NCBI GenBank assembly: GCA_028278345.1
Contig: JANQEL010000190.1
Coordinates: 1 to 61,400 of the forward strand
Length of the DNA: 61,400 nucleotides
Direction of reading: 5' to 3'
DNA from: Myxococcota bacterium
Lineage (GTDB): Bacteria > Myxococcota_A > UBA9160 > UBA4427
The notes beneath the pieces are model-generated. The model did not search any database. It worked only from the letters and a program-made list of their open reading frames with translations, and was not told the DNA's origin. Positions within the stretch are counted from its first letter, which is position 1. Every line of letters starts with the position of its first letter. Positions 26,994 to 34,816 of the stretch are shown here, one piece after another. The position numbers and the translations under genes were made by a program.

Positions 26994-28247
26994 ATGGACA
27001 CTCAGCGTCCTACAGGAGCCGCGGCGAAGCGATCGATCGAACTGACCGTGGCGTTCCTACTGGTTGCGACGACACCACCCGGCTGTGCGAACTCGGTCTC
27101 GCGGTCCGACGATGCTACCGCCCGCACGTTATCGGCTGACCGGGTCGTTACGGCAGCGGATACGACACTCGACAAGCAAATTGACATACTCGGCGATCGA
27201 ATCGCAGAGAGCCTCATTCAGAGCGGCGTCTTTCGCATAGCAGTCGCCGATTTCTCCGGTCTCGACGGTGACGCAATCCCGTTGGGCCAATACCTTGCGG
27301 AAGAACTCACGACGCGGCTCTCCAAGCGAGGAGCGATCGAGGTCGTTGAGCGAAGACTGCTCGATCAGTGGCTAAGCGAACACCGCCTCCGTGAGACGGG
27401 GATCATCGATTCGAAGGCCGCGACGGCCGTTGGCCTATTGCTCGGAGTCGACGGAATCGCAACCGGAACCGTTGTACAACTTGGCGATGAAGTCCGTGTC
27501 AATGCGCGAATCGTTTCGACTGACACGGGTCGCACCCTCGGCGCGGCTCGTGTCGCGATACCCAAGAGTCTCGCGATCGACCATCTGCTGAAACCGACCG
27601 AGAGATCCTCCCCGAAATCGAAGCCGACGCCGATGGGATCTCGTCTCACGTTCTTTGAGAATTTCTCCGATGTGCCGGAAGGCAGGCTTCCAAACGGGTG
27701 GGTCGATGGAGATCACCTAGCCGTTTCCGCAAAGGCAGGACGGAATCACCTAGCTCCGTTCGAATCTGCAGCGGAGTATAGAATCGTTACCCCTGAGATT
27801 GAATTCCCAGACAACTTTCGGCTGCAAGTGGTCATTCGAGTCGGAAGGCCTCGAGTCTCAGTGAACCACTACTCGATACGTTCTAGCAACATCGACGCGG
27901 GCTTTTCGGTTTTCAATCAACGAGATGGAACGACGATCTGGCTTGGTCGCTCGAAGACCACGACGCGCAGTCTATGGGGCAGGGAAGTTTCCGTCTCTAT
28001 CGAGAGGGAGTGCGGAGTAGTCCGGCTGGCGATCGATGCCGAGCAACTTCTCATCCGTCGTGACTCGATGTCTCTCGGTTCGACCGCTCGACTCACATTG
28101 CAGGTACGCCATGATATGTCTGCTTCCGACTTCGAGTACGTGTATGGAACAGACCTAGCCATGCAAGATTGGATGGATTTCTCCATCTACACTTTGGAAG
28201 TGAGTGAGCTCGATTTCAACAGGAGTTGCACTTCGACGGCCAGGTAA
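26994..28247 (+). CDS. FlgO/CsgG-like exported lipoprotein, paralogue A
   Basis: A 417-residue protein with signal LTVAFLLVATTPPGCANS, ending in a probable lipidated Cys. Residues about 65-195 form a FlgO-type domain: FRIAVADFSGLDGD, AEELTTRL, EVVERRLLDQWLSEHRL, LLGVDGIATGTVVQ and VNARIVSTDTGR. FlgO/CsgG proteins are outer-membrane or periplasmic proteins of surface-structure systems. The C-terminal half begins TFFENFSDVPEGRLPNGW and looks like a beta-sandwich; paralogue D shares it. The ATG at 26994 is chosen to place the signal at the N-terminus; a TTG at 26913 is also in frame. It is the first gene of the island. Confidence 0.82.
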   Translation: MDTQRPTGAAAKRSIELTVAFLLVATTPPGCANSVSRSDDATARTLSADRVVTAADTTLDKQIDILGDRIAESLIQSGVFRIAVADFSGLDGDAIPLGQYLAEELTTRLSKRGAIEVVERRLLDQWLSEHRLRETGIIDSKAATAVGLLLGVDGIATGTVVQLGDEVRVNARIVSTDTGRTLGAARVAIPKSLAIDHLLKPTERSSPKSKPTPMGSRLTFFENFSDVPEGRLPNGWVDGDHLAVSAKAGRNHLAPFESAAEYRIVTPEIEFPDNFRLQVVIRVGRPRVSVNHYSIRSSNIDAGFSVFNQRDGTTIWLGRSKTTTRSLWGREVSVSIERECGVVRLAIDAEQLLIRRDSMSLGSTARLTLQVRHDMSASDFEYVYGTDLAMQDWMDFSIYTLEVSELDFNRSCTSTAR

Positions 28248-28295
28248 GCTCCCCAGACGGGGTCGCTATCGGGCTAGCGTGCTGTACGAACTGGA

Positions 28296-28838
28296 GTGAA
28301 GACCTTGGCCTTTTGCCCCGATTGCGGAGCCGTGCTGAGCTCGAATGCCATGTGCTTGAAGTGCGGTACTGCCGTGCCGATTCCAGAAACGACCCTCACT
28401 GAGTCCGCGCCGAGTAGTCGGGTCGAAGTCAGCCGGCGCTTGTTGGCCGGAGCGATCGATCTTGTACCGGCCGTGCTCCTTCTTGCGATCATCGCGTACT
28501 TCAGAACGAGAATCGGGTTTGCGCCTCGTGCAACGGCGACAGCGGTGACGCTGATTCCGTTCGTGTTCATACTCTTGCGCGACGCACTGCGAGGCAGGAG
28601 CCCGGGCAAGCTCATTCTTGGTCTGCAGGTGCTACAGCGCGACACGCGAGAACCTGCGGGCGTGCCCGAGTCGGTGCTGCGAAACGCACCGATCGCAGCC
28701 GCCGTTCTCCTGCTCCCGACGGGTCCGTTTGGGATGTTCGCGGGGTCTTCGATCGTCGCTGCACAGGTAGCCGCGATCGTCGCTACCGGGCGTGGTCTCA
28801 GCGATCGTATGGGGGGGACAGAGGTCCGTTACCGTTGA
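28296..28838 (+). CDS. Zinc-ribbon RDD-family membrane protein
   Basis: A 180-residue protein. Two CxxC knuckles at the start (CPDC and CLKC, residues 7-23) form a zinc ribbon. An RDD domain follows, with SRRLLAGAIDLVPAVLLLAI and RDALRGRSPGKLILGLQV as its Arg/Asp motifs in membrane segments. The GTG start has a GGAG-like site close by. Its last 4 nt overlap the peptidase gene, so the two are co-translated. RDD proteins have been linked to ion transport; here the role is unknown. The peptidase has a matching zinc ribbon, which suggests the two proteins work together. Confidence 0.83.
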   Translation: MKTLAFCPDCGAVLSSNAMCLKCGTAVPIPETTLTESAPSSRVEVSRRLLAGAIDLVPAVLLLAIIAYFRTRIGFAPRATATAVTLIPFVFILLRDALRGRSPGKLILGLQVLQRDTREPAGVPESVLRNAPIAAAVLLLPTGPFGMFAGSSIVAAQVAAIVATGRGLSDRMGGTEVRYR

Positions 28839-29737
28839 AGGCGCACGCACCCAACCATTGCGTGAACTGCGGGGCTGCCAAGCCGGGACGGCACGTATGT
28901 GCCGAGTGTGGATGCGATCCCTGGACGGCTTTCGAGTTCGTCCGCCCGCCTGCGGCCCGAGCATCTTCCGCAGATCCGATAGCGGCTCTTCTACATTCTT
29001 CTCGGGAGTCGCGCGCGTTGGTTGCCGCGCTTCTCGTGACGTCGATCTCGCTAGCCTTGCTGAGCGCCGCAACAGTCGGGTTGGTGCTTCTGGGGAGCGC
29101 TGGTGCGGTAATCGGCCTCTACTTCCAACTTCAAGAAACGCGGAGCAGTTTGATTCAGGTCACGCCACAGACCTCTCCGTTGGTCTTCAATCTCGGAAAA
29201 ACCGCAGCACACAGACTCCGGATGCCGGAAGTCGAGATATTCGTACGGCAAGACGCGAACCTCAACGCGTACGCGAGCGGCCTCGGCGGGGCAAGTTGGG
29301 TCGTGATCAACTCGGCGACGGCTGATGTTCTGACCCCTGCGGAGTTGCTGTTCGTCATCGGGCACGAACTTGGACACATTAGGAAGAATCACGTCATGTG
29401 GCAGGTGTTGATCGGCCGATCGGGACACGCGATCCCGGTTGTCAGCGCCGTGCTGCGAGTCGTATTCTCCGGGTGGTCCCAAGAGGCAGAAATCACAGCC
29501 GATCGTGCCGGGTTCCGTGCCGCCGGAGAACTCGAGTCCTGCGTTTCAGCCCTGCTGAAGATCTGCTCGGGCACGTCGATGGCGGAAAGTGGACATGAGA
29601 TTGAGAAGATTGATCGCGCTCGAACCACGGCCGATGACCTCAACGAGGCAATCGCCGAGTTGCAACTCACACATCCGCCGTTAGCGCGGCGCATCCGCGC
29701 CCTCGAATCGTTTGCTCGCAGCACCGGAGACGCCTGA
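28835..29737 (+). CDS. M48-family membrane metallopeptidase with N-terminal zinc ribbon
   Basis: A 300-residue gluzincin. An N-terminal zinc ribbon (CVNC and CAEC, residues 9-25) is followed by two hydrophobic segments (about 62-95) and an M48 domain. The catalytic motif is HELGH in FVIGHELGHIRKNHV, and the third zinc ligand is the Glu in QEAEITADRAGF. Homologues such as HtpX and BepA degrade or mature membrane and outer-membrane proteins. The TTG start overlaps the RDD stop (TTGA). Envelope quality control or processing of the neighbouring FlgO-like proteins is a reasonable guess. Confidence 0.9.
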   Translation: MKAHAPNHCVNCGAAKPGRHVCAECGCDPWTAFEFVRPPAARASSADPIAALLHSSRESRALVAALLVTSISLALLSAATVGLVLLGSAGAVIGLYFQLQETRSSLIQVTPQTSPLVFNLGKTAAHRLRMPEVEIFVRQDANLNAYASGLGGASWVVINSATADVLTPAELLFVIGHELGHIRKNHVMWQVLIGRSGHAIPVVSAVLRVVFSGWSQEAEITADRAGFRAAGELESCVSALLKICSGTSMAESGHEIEKIDRARTTADDLNEAIAELQLTHPPLARRIRALESFARSTGDA

Positions 29738-29754
29738 GCCCAAGGAGACAAGCA

Positions 29755-30984
29755 ATGGCAGAACGTAGGTGGGGGACTGCCGCTCTCGTAGCGATGGGGC
29801 TTGTCATCTTACTGCTCATGGTGGCGCTCCTCCTTCGCCTGAGTCTTGTCTACGAGACGTTCGCCGTTTTCGTAGAGAAGCTCTCGAGCGGATTGGGAAT
29901 CGACGAAAACCTCGCGACCGCGATCGCAGCGCTGACGGTCGTACCATTCATATACTGCGTGGGCGTCGCCTTCAGCTTCCGCGCCGGACGACGCATGCTG
30001 GGTATGTTCGGTGTTGCCGCATACGTCGCGGCATACTCTCTTGCAGCTTGGTTTGTGTCGCAGGACGTCTACTTCGGGCCCGACGGAGCACTGAAGTACT
30101 ACGCAGCAACACCCGAAGGCCTCTATTTCTCAGACGAACCCGGCGTTGACCCGGTGTACGGAGTTCGACTGAGGCCAGTAACGAGAGAGGTGGTCGCGGC
30201 TTCCCGAACCGGCGCCAAGCCCGCCGCACTTCCATCGCTCGATCGCGTTGAACACTTCTTCGACCCGTCGACCGGTGAGCCGGCAGTGTGGTATGCGAAG
30301 TACGCCGACGGAGACGTCAAGCTGTTCTCGGCACCAGGGTTCGATCCCAAGACGGGCCTGCCACTTCTACCGATCACACCGGAAATCATTGAACGACAGC
30401 GTCGGAGACTGGCTGAGCGCTCGCGATCCGAAGCGGAGGATAGAAGTACGGCGGCAGCGGAGAACCTCGCCAAGGCACGAGCGCGAACGCTTCAGCAGAT
30501 GGTCCGGGATATCGCTGTCGATGGGTCGCGGCGAACCGTAGGCTTTGCACTCTCGCTTTCAGATGCGAAAGCGGTCGAAGGTCAAGCTCCTTTGGTCTGT
30601 TCACGAGCGGTGCGAAAAGGTGCTCCGAGCGGAGTCGATCCGCGACACGACCTGTTTGCGCCCGAGTTCATCGCGAACGGATACTTTGACAGGGTATACG
30701 CGGGCGAAGGAGAACTGTTGCGCGATATGGGAGCGACAGATACGACCGACGCGATCGTACTGGGAAGTGGCACGGCCGCGTGCAGGCGAACCGATTTCAA
30801 CGACGTCGTCTCTTGCGATGTCGGGATCTCGGCGAAGCGGTTCGACACAGAGGGTCGCTTGGTAGCCCAAGCGTCGGTGAATGCTGTGGGACCAGGTTTC
30901 TCAGAGAGGGATGCCATTGCGGCGGCGTGTACGAGAATCGTCGCAGATTCCGACTTCGTACAGTTGCTGAAGGGGGGCCAGTGA
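29755..30984 (+). CDS. Membrane-anchored protein of unknown family with C-terminal periplasmic-type domain
   Basis: A 409-residue protein. Three hydrophobic segments lie in the first 110 residues. Next comes a module with repeat-like phrases (GVDPVYGVRLRPVTREVV, FDPSTGEPAVWY, FDPKTGLPLLPITPEII), a basic coiled-coil stretch (about 212-245) and a C-terminal domain of about 160 residues ending in CTRIVADSDFVQLL. No family is recognised. The stop overlaps the GTG of paralogue B (GTGA), and it begins 17 bp after the peptidase stop, so it is part of the island operon. It could be the membrane platform of the FlgO-like proteins. Confidence 0.75.
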   Translation: MAERRWGTAALVAMGLVILLLMVALLLRLSLVYETFAVFVEKLSSGLGIDENLATAIAALTVVPFIYCVGVAFSFRAGRRMLGMFGVAAYVAAYSLAAWFVSQDVYFGPDGALKYYAATPEGLYFSDEPGVDPVYGVRLRPVTREVVAASRTGAKPAALPSLDRVEHFFDPSTGEPAVWYAKYADGDVKLFSAPGFDPKTGLPLLPITPEIIERQRRRLAERSRSEAEDRSTAAAENLAKARARTLQQMVRDIAVDGSRRTVGFALSLSDAKAVEGQAPLVCSRAVRKGAPSGVDPRHDLFAPEFIANGYFDRVYAGEGELLRDMGATDTTDAIVLGSGTAACRRTDFNDVVSCDVGISAKRFDTEGRLVAQASVNAVGPGFSERDAIAAACTRIVADSDFVQLLKGGQ

Positions 30985-32063
30985 TTCCCGGCCTCTTCAG
31001 AAAGTACCGCTCGATCGTGGTCGTCTCGCTTGTCGCGGTGGCCATACTGATCGGCGAGGCGAATTCCGCCGCTGACTCATTCGACACCGGCATCGCCGAC
31101 CTGACTGCCCAGGTGGTTGCGTCGCTCTCTGATGCCGGACGTCTGAGCGTTGCGGTGGTCGAGTTCCGGGACATATCCGGCGAAACGAGCCTGGTGGGTA
31201 AACTTCTTGCCGAGGAACTCACGACGAGTCTATTCCTCACTCGGCGACTCGACGTTGTCGAACGAACCATGCTCGACCGGGTAATGGAGGAGCATCACCT
31301 CGCGGCCACCGGGCTGATCGATCCGATCTCGGCGAAGGAACTTGGCAAAGTCTTGGGCGTCGACGCGATCGCCTCGGGTACTTACGCCACACTCGGTATC
31401 TCGACGCGCGTGAACGCTCGCCTGATCTCGACCGAGACGGGAACGGTGTTTGCTGCCGCAGCGACCACGCTCCCGCCGGTTGAGCTGTCAAAATCGAGAT
31501 TCGGTTCGTCCGCCCTGCAATCGACCTCGTCGAAGCGAAGGCTTGAGGCCGGCGAGGTGTTCTTTTCCGACGACTTCCAGACCACGGATCACCGCGACTG
31601 GGGAACCAACTTGAGAATTGTCGAAGCGGGAGGAACCCACTTCCTTACGTCTGACGTTCCCGGCCAACATTTCGCGGGTAGGAAGGTTGGATTCCCAGAA
31701 AACTTCACCTTCGAGTACAGCTGGACTTTCTACGACGACCGCCGTAGCGGCACCGTGGCCCCACATGTGCGCGTTCCGTTGGAACTGAGAGACGGGAAGG
31801 GCCGCGTCATGCGTATCGAATGCGGCAATTGGGGCGCGCGGCTGCCAGGGCAGCAGATCAAAGATTTCAACGAGTCGCGTGGTGTCAATCGCTTCAAGCT
31901 CGTGAAGCATGGCAGCCGCTACTCGATCTATAACAACGGCCACCTGATCCAGTCCGGTAGCTACCCCGAGTTCGGACTGTTCCAGTCATTCCGAATCACA
32001 ATTCCGGTAAAGCGCATGGGCGCGGGCCAGCGGTTCGCGAATTTCGTTGCGAAGGCGATGTAA
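30981..32063 (+). CDS. FlgO/CsgG-like exported protein, paralogue B
   Basis: A 360-residue protein with signal SIVVVSLVAVAILIGEANSA and probably a signal-peptidase I site rather than a lipobox. The FlgO-type domain (about 50-155) carries LSVAVVEFRDISGET, AEELTTSL, DVVERTMLDRVMEEHHL, VLGVDAIASGTYA and VNARLISTETG. The C-terminal part (FFSDDFQTTDHRDWGTNLRI, then FPENFTFEYSWTFYDD and RYSIYNNGHLIQSG) resembles concanavalin-like beta-sandwich domains. GTG start, overlapping the previous stop by 4 nt, with AGGGGGG upstream. It is the last plus-strand gene and ends 4 bp from the convergent paralogue C. Confidence 0.82.
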   Translation: MIPGLFRKYRSIVVVSLVAVAILIGEANSAADSFDTGIADLTAQVVASLSDAGRLSVAVVEFRDISGETSLVGKLLAEELTTSLFLTRRLDVVERTMLDRVMEEHHLAATGLIDPISAKELGKVLGVDAIASGTYATLGISTRVNARLISTETGTVFAAAATTLPPVELSKSRFGSSALQSTSSKRRLEAGEVFFSDDFQTTDHRDWGTNLRIVEAGGTHFLTSDVPGQHFAGRKVGFPENFTFEYSWTFYDDRRSGTVAPHVRVPLELRDGKGRVMRIECGNWGARLPGQQIKDFNESRGVNRFKLVKHGSRYSIYNNGHLIQSGSYPEFGLFQSFRITIPVKRMGAGQRFANFVAKAM

Positions 32064-32067
32064 ACCT

Positions 32068-33030
32068 CTAGAACCGCGGACCACTAGTGATTCCGCCAAC
32101 ATCGATACGTCGCCGGATCTTGCCCTTCGACAGTCCCTCGTTCAGGATGGATCTCGTGATTCTGGCGTTGCCGAGGTCTTGTTCGATCCTGCGCCCTATG
32201 CGATTCAATGTGTCGGATATCATGGTGCCTCCGCTCCAAACGAAGTCTCCTGGTTCCGTGAATCGAATGACCTCCATTCGAGGCCGTCCAACCCACGTGT
32301 CGGGGTGCTTGGCCGACACGTAGTCGTATCGAATGGCTGAGAAATCTACGCCGCCCTTGCAGTCGATTCGCAGCGTCGCTCTCCGTTTGTCGCCTCGAAA
32401 GAGTGACTGACCATACGCGGAAGTCAAAGTGATGAGCTGTGCACGACAGTGCGCGGAGTCGATCTCGAAATCGACTTCGCGCACGGTTCCGGGGGTGCTG
32501 GGGAATGAGTGCGCGTCCGCCAATGACTTCCCATCCGCACTCGAGTCTTCACTCTGGGTTCGCGCGAACTTCGCAGCAGCAACTGCAAGCAGAGCTCCCG
32601 TACTTGAATCGATCATGCGAGCATTCACGGAGTACGAGTCGCCCAGTGCGGTGATTGACCCGGAAACGATCGCATCGGCTCCGACGAGCCTTCCCAGTTC
32701 CATCGCCTGGCCGGGATCTATGAGGCCGGACCTACTCAACCCCTGCTCGTGAACCACGACCGAGAGAAGCCGTCGCTCCACGACGATGAGCTGTCGGAGA
32801 AAGAGTTGGGTAGTGAGCTCCTCCGCGATCAAGCTGCCCAGCTCCGCTGGCATTTCGTCGTTCCCAACGAACTCGAACACGGCGATCTGGACCGGATCGC
32901 TCGTTCGCATGGTTTCGACGATTCCGTCCGCGAGTTCGTTGGCTGCGTCGACCGGAGAACTCGCGGCATACGCCAGAGGAGCCGGAATGACGATGATAAC
33001 GGCCGCGATGCAGCCCGCGATATTCGTCAA
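32068..33030 (-). CDS. FlgO/CsgG-like exported protein, paralogue C
   Basis: A 320-residue protein with signal NIAGCIAAVIIVIPAPLAYA. FlgO-type domain: VQIAVFEFVGNDEMPAEL, AEELTTQL, IVVERRLLSVVVHEQGL, LVGADAIVSGSITA and VNARMIDSSTG. Its C-terminal half differs from the other three (VDFEIDSAHCRAQLITLTSA, RPRMEVIRFTEPGDFVW) and contains two Cys. The start is a TTG with GGAG about 8 nt upstream; an in-frame stop directly precedes it. One base separates it from the stop of paralogue D, so C and D form a tight two-gene operon. Confidence 0.8.
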   Translation of the reverse strand: MTNIAGCIAAVIIVIPAPLAYAASSPVDAANELADGIVETMRTSDPVQIAVFEFVGNDEMPAELGSLIAEELTTQLFLRQLIVVERRLLSVVVHEQGLSRSGLIDPGQAMELGRLVGADAIVSGSITALGDSYSVNARMIDSSTGALLAVAAAKFARTQSEDSSADGKSLADAHSFPSTPGTVREVDFEIDSAHCRAQLITLTSAYGQSLFRGDKRRATLRIDCKGGVDFSAIRYDYVSAKHPDTWVGRPRMEVIRFTEPGDFVWSGGTMISDTLNRIGRRIEQDLGNARITRSILNEGLSKGKIRRRIDVGGITSGPRF

Positions 33031-33031
33031 T

Positions 33032-34243
33032 CTAATGCTCCCTCACGCGCAGTGATCGCACTGCAAAGTCGATTTGACTCGGCTGTCGGTTTCCCCAGTT
33101 GGAACGGTAGCCACGCGACTTCACCCCCAGGGACACTCGCGACGGAGCCATGAAGTTGCGTCGACGGCTCAGCGCCACCTGCCGGCCATCGACGAGGAGC
33201 CGAAAGACGTCGCCTTGCTTTCGGATTTCGATGATCGAGGTTGTTCCAGTCATGTTCGCTTCCGAACCCTTCGAGGCACCTAGCGAAGTCGTGGTCTTTC
33301 GATCCCCCACGTCGAGCACGGCGCGCACCTCGCCCACCTCAACGGTGAACGCGGCCCGAATGCGCCCAAACCGCAGGGTCCATGCTACGACGAAGTCCTT
33401 CGGTAGCTCGATCTCCGGCGAACTCACCCTGTAGTATTCGCTGCCTTCGAACGGCGCAAGTTCGGCGTGGCGACTACGCTTGATCACCGCCAGATGGTCG
33501 CCACCGATCCAGCCTCTTGGCACTTCCCCCTCTCGCGCATCCGCGAAGTTCTCGAAGAACACATCCCCGCTCGGTGGTCGCGCGTCCCCCGAACTAGTCG
33601 TAGGAGCCTGGCGCTTCGCGGGCTTTGCCAGCAGCGCCGAGATCGCGGCGCTCTTTCGGATCGCGACGCGCGCCGCACCTAGCGCACGTCCGGTTTCCGT
33701 CGAGATCACTCGAGCGTTCACTCGGATTTCTCCCCCGAGTTCGGCGAGCGTCCCAGTTGCGATCGCATCGAGTCCGAGCATACGCCCCAGTTCCTTCGCT
33801 GCGTCCGGGTCGATAACACCTGTGCTCGCTAGCCGGTGCTCGGCGAGCACCTTGTCCAGCAACCGCCGCTCTACCACCTCGAAGCGGGCGGTCATGAACA
33901 GCCGAGTAGTAAGTTCCTCCGCTACGTACTCTCCGAACTGGCTGACACCGCCGTTCAGGTCAGGAAACTCCACGACCGCCACCCGCGAGCGGTTGTCGTG
34001 CGTCAGGCTCTCCACGATTTGCTGAGCGAGAGAGTCCATTTGTTGGTCGAGCGTCGGATAGGCCGGATGCGCTGGGGTCGCTCGCGCCGGCTTCGGAGCA
34101 GGTGCTGGCGTACGAGGAGGCGGAGGGCTTGAGCATGCAACCAGAACGGCAACGCAGGTCGTAGACACAGCGATGCAAGTTCGAAGCAATGGCCTGCAGT
34201 ACTGTTGCGTCCACATTCGGCGAGGTCTCTTGACCGAAATCAT
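33032..34243 (-). CDS. FlgO/CsgG-like exported lipoprotein, paralogue D
   Basis: A 403-residue protein with signal CIAVSTTCVAVLVACSS and a good lipobox (LVAC), then a Pro/Ala-rich linker. FlgO-type domain: SRVAVVEFPDLNGGV, AEELTTRLF, EVVERRLLDKVLAEHRL, MLGLDAIATGTLAEL and VNARVISTETGRALG. The C-terminal beta-rich domain begins DVFFENFADAREGEVPRGW, then GGDHLAV, and closely matches that of paralogue A, which shows the two arose by duplication. It lies at the right end of the island and is transcribed inward. Confidence 0.83.
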   Translation of the reverse strand: MISVKRPRRMWTQQYCRPLLRTCIAVSTTCVAVLVACSSPPPPRTPAPAPKPARATPAHPAYPTLDQQMDSLAQQIVESLTHDNRSRVAVVEFPDLNGGVSQFGEYVAEELTTRLFMTARFEVVERRLLDKVLAEHRLASTGVIDPDAAKELGRMLGLDAIATGTLAELGGEIRVNARVISTETGRALGAARVAIRKSAAISALLAKPAKRQAPTTSSGDARPPSGDVFFENFADAREGEVPRGWIGGDHLAVIKRSRHAELAPFEGSEYYRVSSPEIELPKDFVVAWTLRFGRIRAAFTVEVGEVRAVLDVGDRKTTTSLGASKGSEANMTGTTSIIEIRKQGDVFRLLVDGRQVALSRRRNFMAPSRVSLGVKSRGYRSNWGNRQPSQIDFAVRSLRVREH

Positions 34244-34578
34244 CGTTCAGGTCGGAAGTAGCGACGAGTACTGCAAGTAGGCTGCGTACACCGAACTTCC
34301 TTCAATCGTGAGGCCAGCGAGAGCATCGATCGGCTGCCGGCCAGTAGGCATCGTGGTCGAATCGTGGAATCGAACGCGATCCACCCGTGTCGAGCTGCAT
34401 CGAGCGCTCGCGCACTCAATAGCGCCTACGGCAGGAATGGCTGTTTGGGCATCGTCGCGCAAGGGCAACGGCATCTCTCCGCAAGGCAGACGTAGTCGAG
34501 GCCCCGTCCTTATAGCACGAACAGACAGCGTGTGGACGCTGGGCTGCACGCAGAGCGTGCTCCAACGCGAGCCGAAGG
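34244..34578. other. Non-coding right margin of the island
   Basis: About 335 bp between paralogue D's start and the right rnpB-end repeat. No ORF with family character, tRNA or recombinase site beyond the repeat itself is seen. It should hold the promoter of the D-C pair. Confidence 0.5.
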
Positions 34579-34622
34579 AGAACCCGGCTTTCAGTCTACT
34601 GCCCATTCAGCGATGAGTCCGC
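34579..34622 (+). repeat. Right copy of the rnpB 3'-end repeat (att-like)
   Basis: It matches 26782-26825 at 41 of 44 positions in direct orientation. Only the rnpB 3' end is present; the sequence just upstream does not resemble the rest of RNase P RNA, so it is a fragment and not a second gene. A truncated chromosomal gene ends 14 bp further on. Confidence 0.85.
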
Positions 34623-34635
34623 CCTCACCCCACTT

Positions 34636-34800
34636 TCAGCGACCGGCGCGAGGTCTACAACCCGAGATCGGACAAGCGTCCTTCGTGTAGGCCAGCGCGA
34701 CCCCTTCCGGGTCTCTCGTGTTCCAGGCGTCTTCGGCCATCCTGACCTTCTGCGCGGCCGTGTCCGCGTCGAAGGGCGGAAGTGGCGGCCTCTGCTCCAT
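34636..34800 (-). pseudogene. Truncated DUF1348 (SnoaL/NTF2-like) gene, N-terminal fragment
   Basis: A 54-codon frame starting [20 protein letters not shown] and continuing [18 protein letters not shown], which is the characteristic start of DUF1348 proteins of about 150 residues. After ALAYTKDA similarity stops and a TGA follows 12 codons later, 14 bp from the right repeat. The remainder of the gene is not seen in the window. Loss of the 3' end exactly at the island border suggests the insertion, or a deletion tied to it, destroyed it. It lies 16 bp downstream of the ANTAR regulator on the same strand. Confidence 0.75.
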
Positions 34801-34816
34801 GTTCGTGCCCTCGCCG

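Larger units (their letters stand above)
26826..34578. mobile_element. Putative genomic island inserted at rnpB, no recombinase seen
   Basis: The block between the two rnpB-end repeats spans about 7.75 kb. It has visibly lower GC, with more AGA, ATA and GTA codons than the flanks. It contains seven genes: a plus-strand set (26994-32063) and a convergent minus-strand pair (34243-32068). Four encode FlgO/CsgG-like paralogues. No integrase, transposase, toxin-antitoxin or replication gene is visible, so it is either a degraded element, one mobilised in trans, or a product of recombination that copied the rnpB end. Confidence 0.65.

Noticed and set aside
34555..34622. Second rnpB gene
   Set aside because: Only the last ~25 nt of the RNA and 19 nt of flank are present; no core RNase P motifs precede it.
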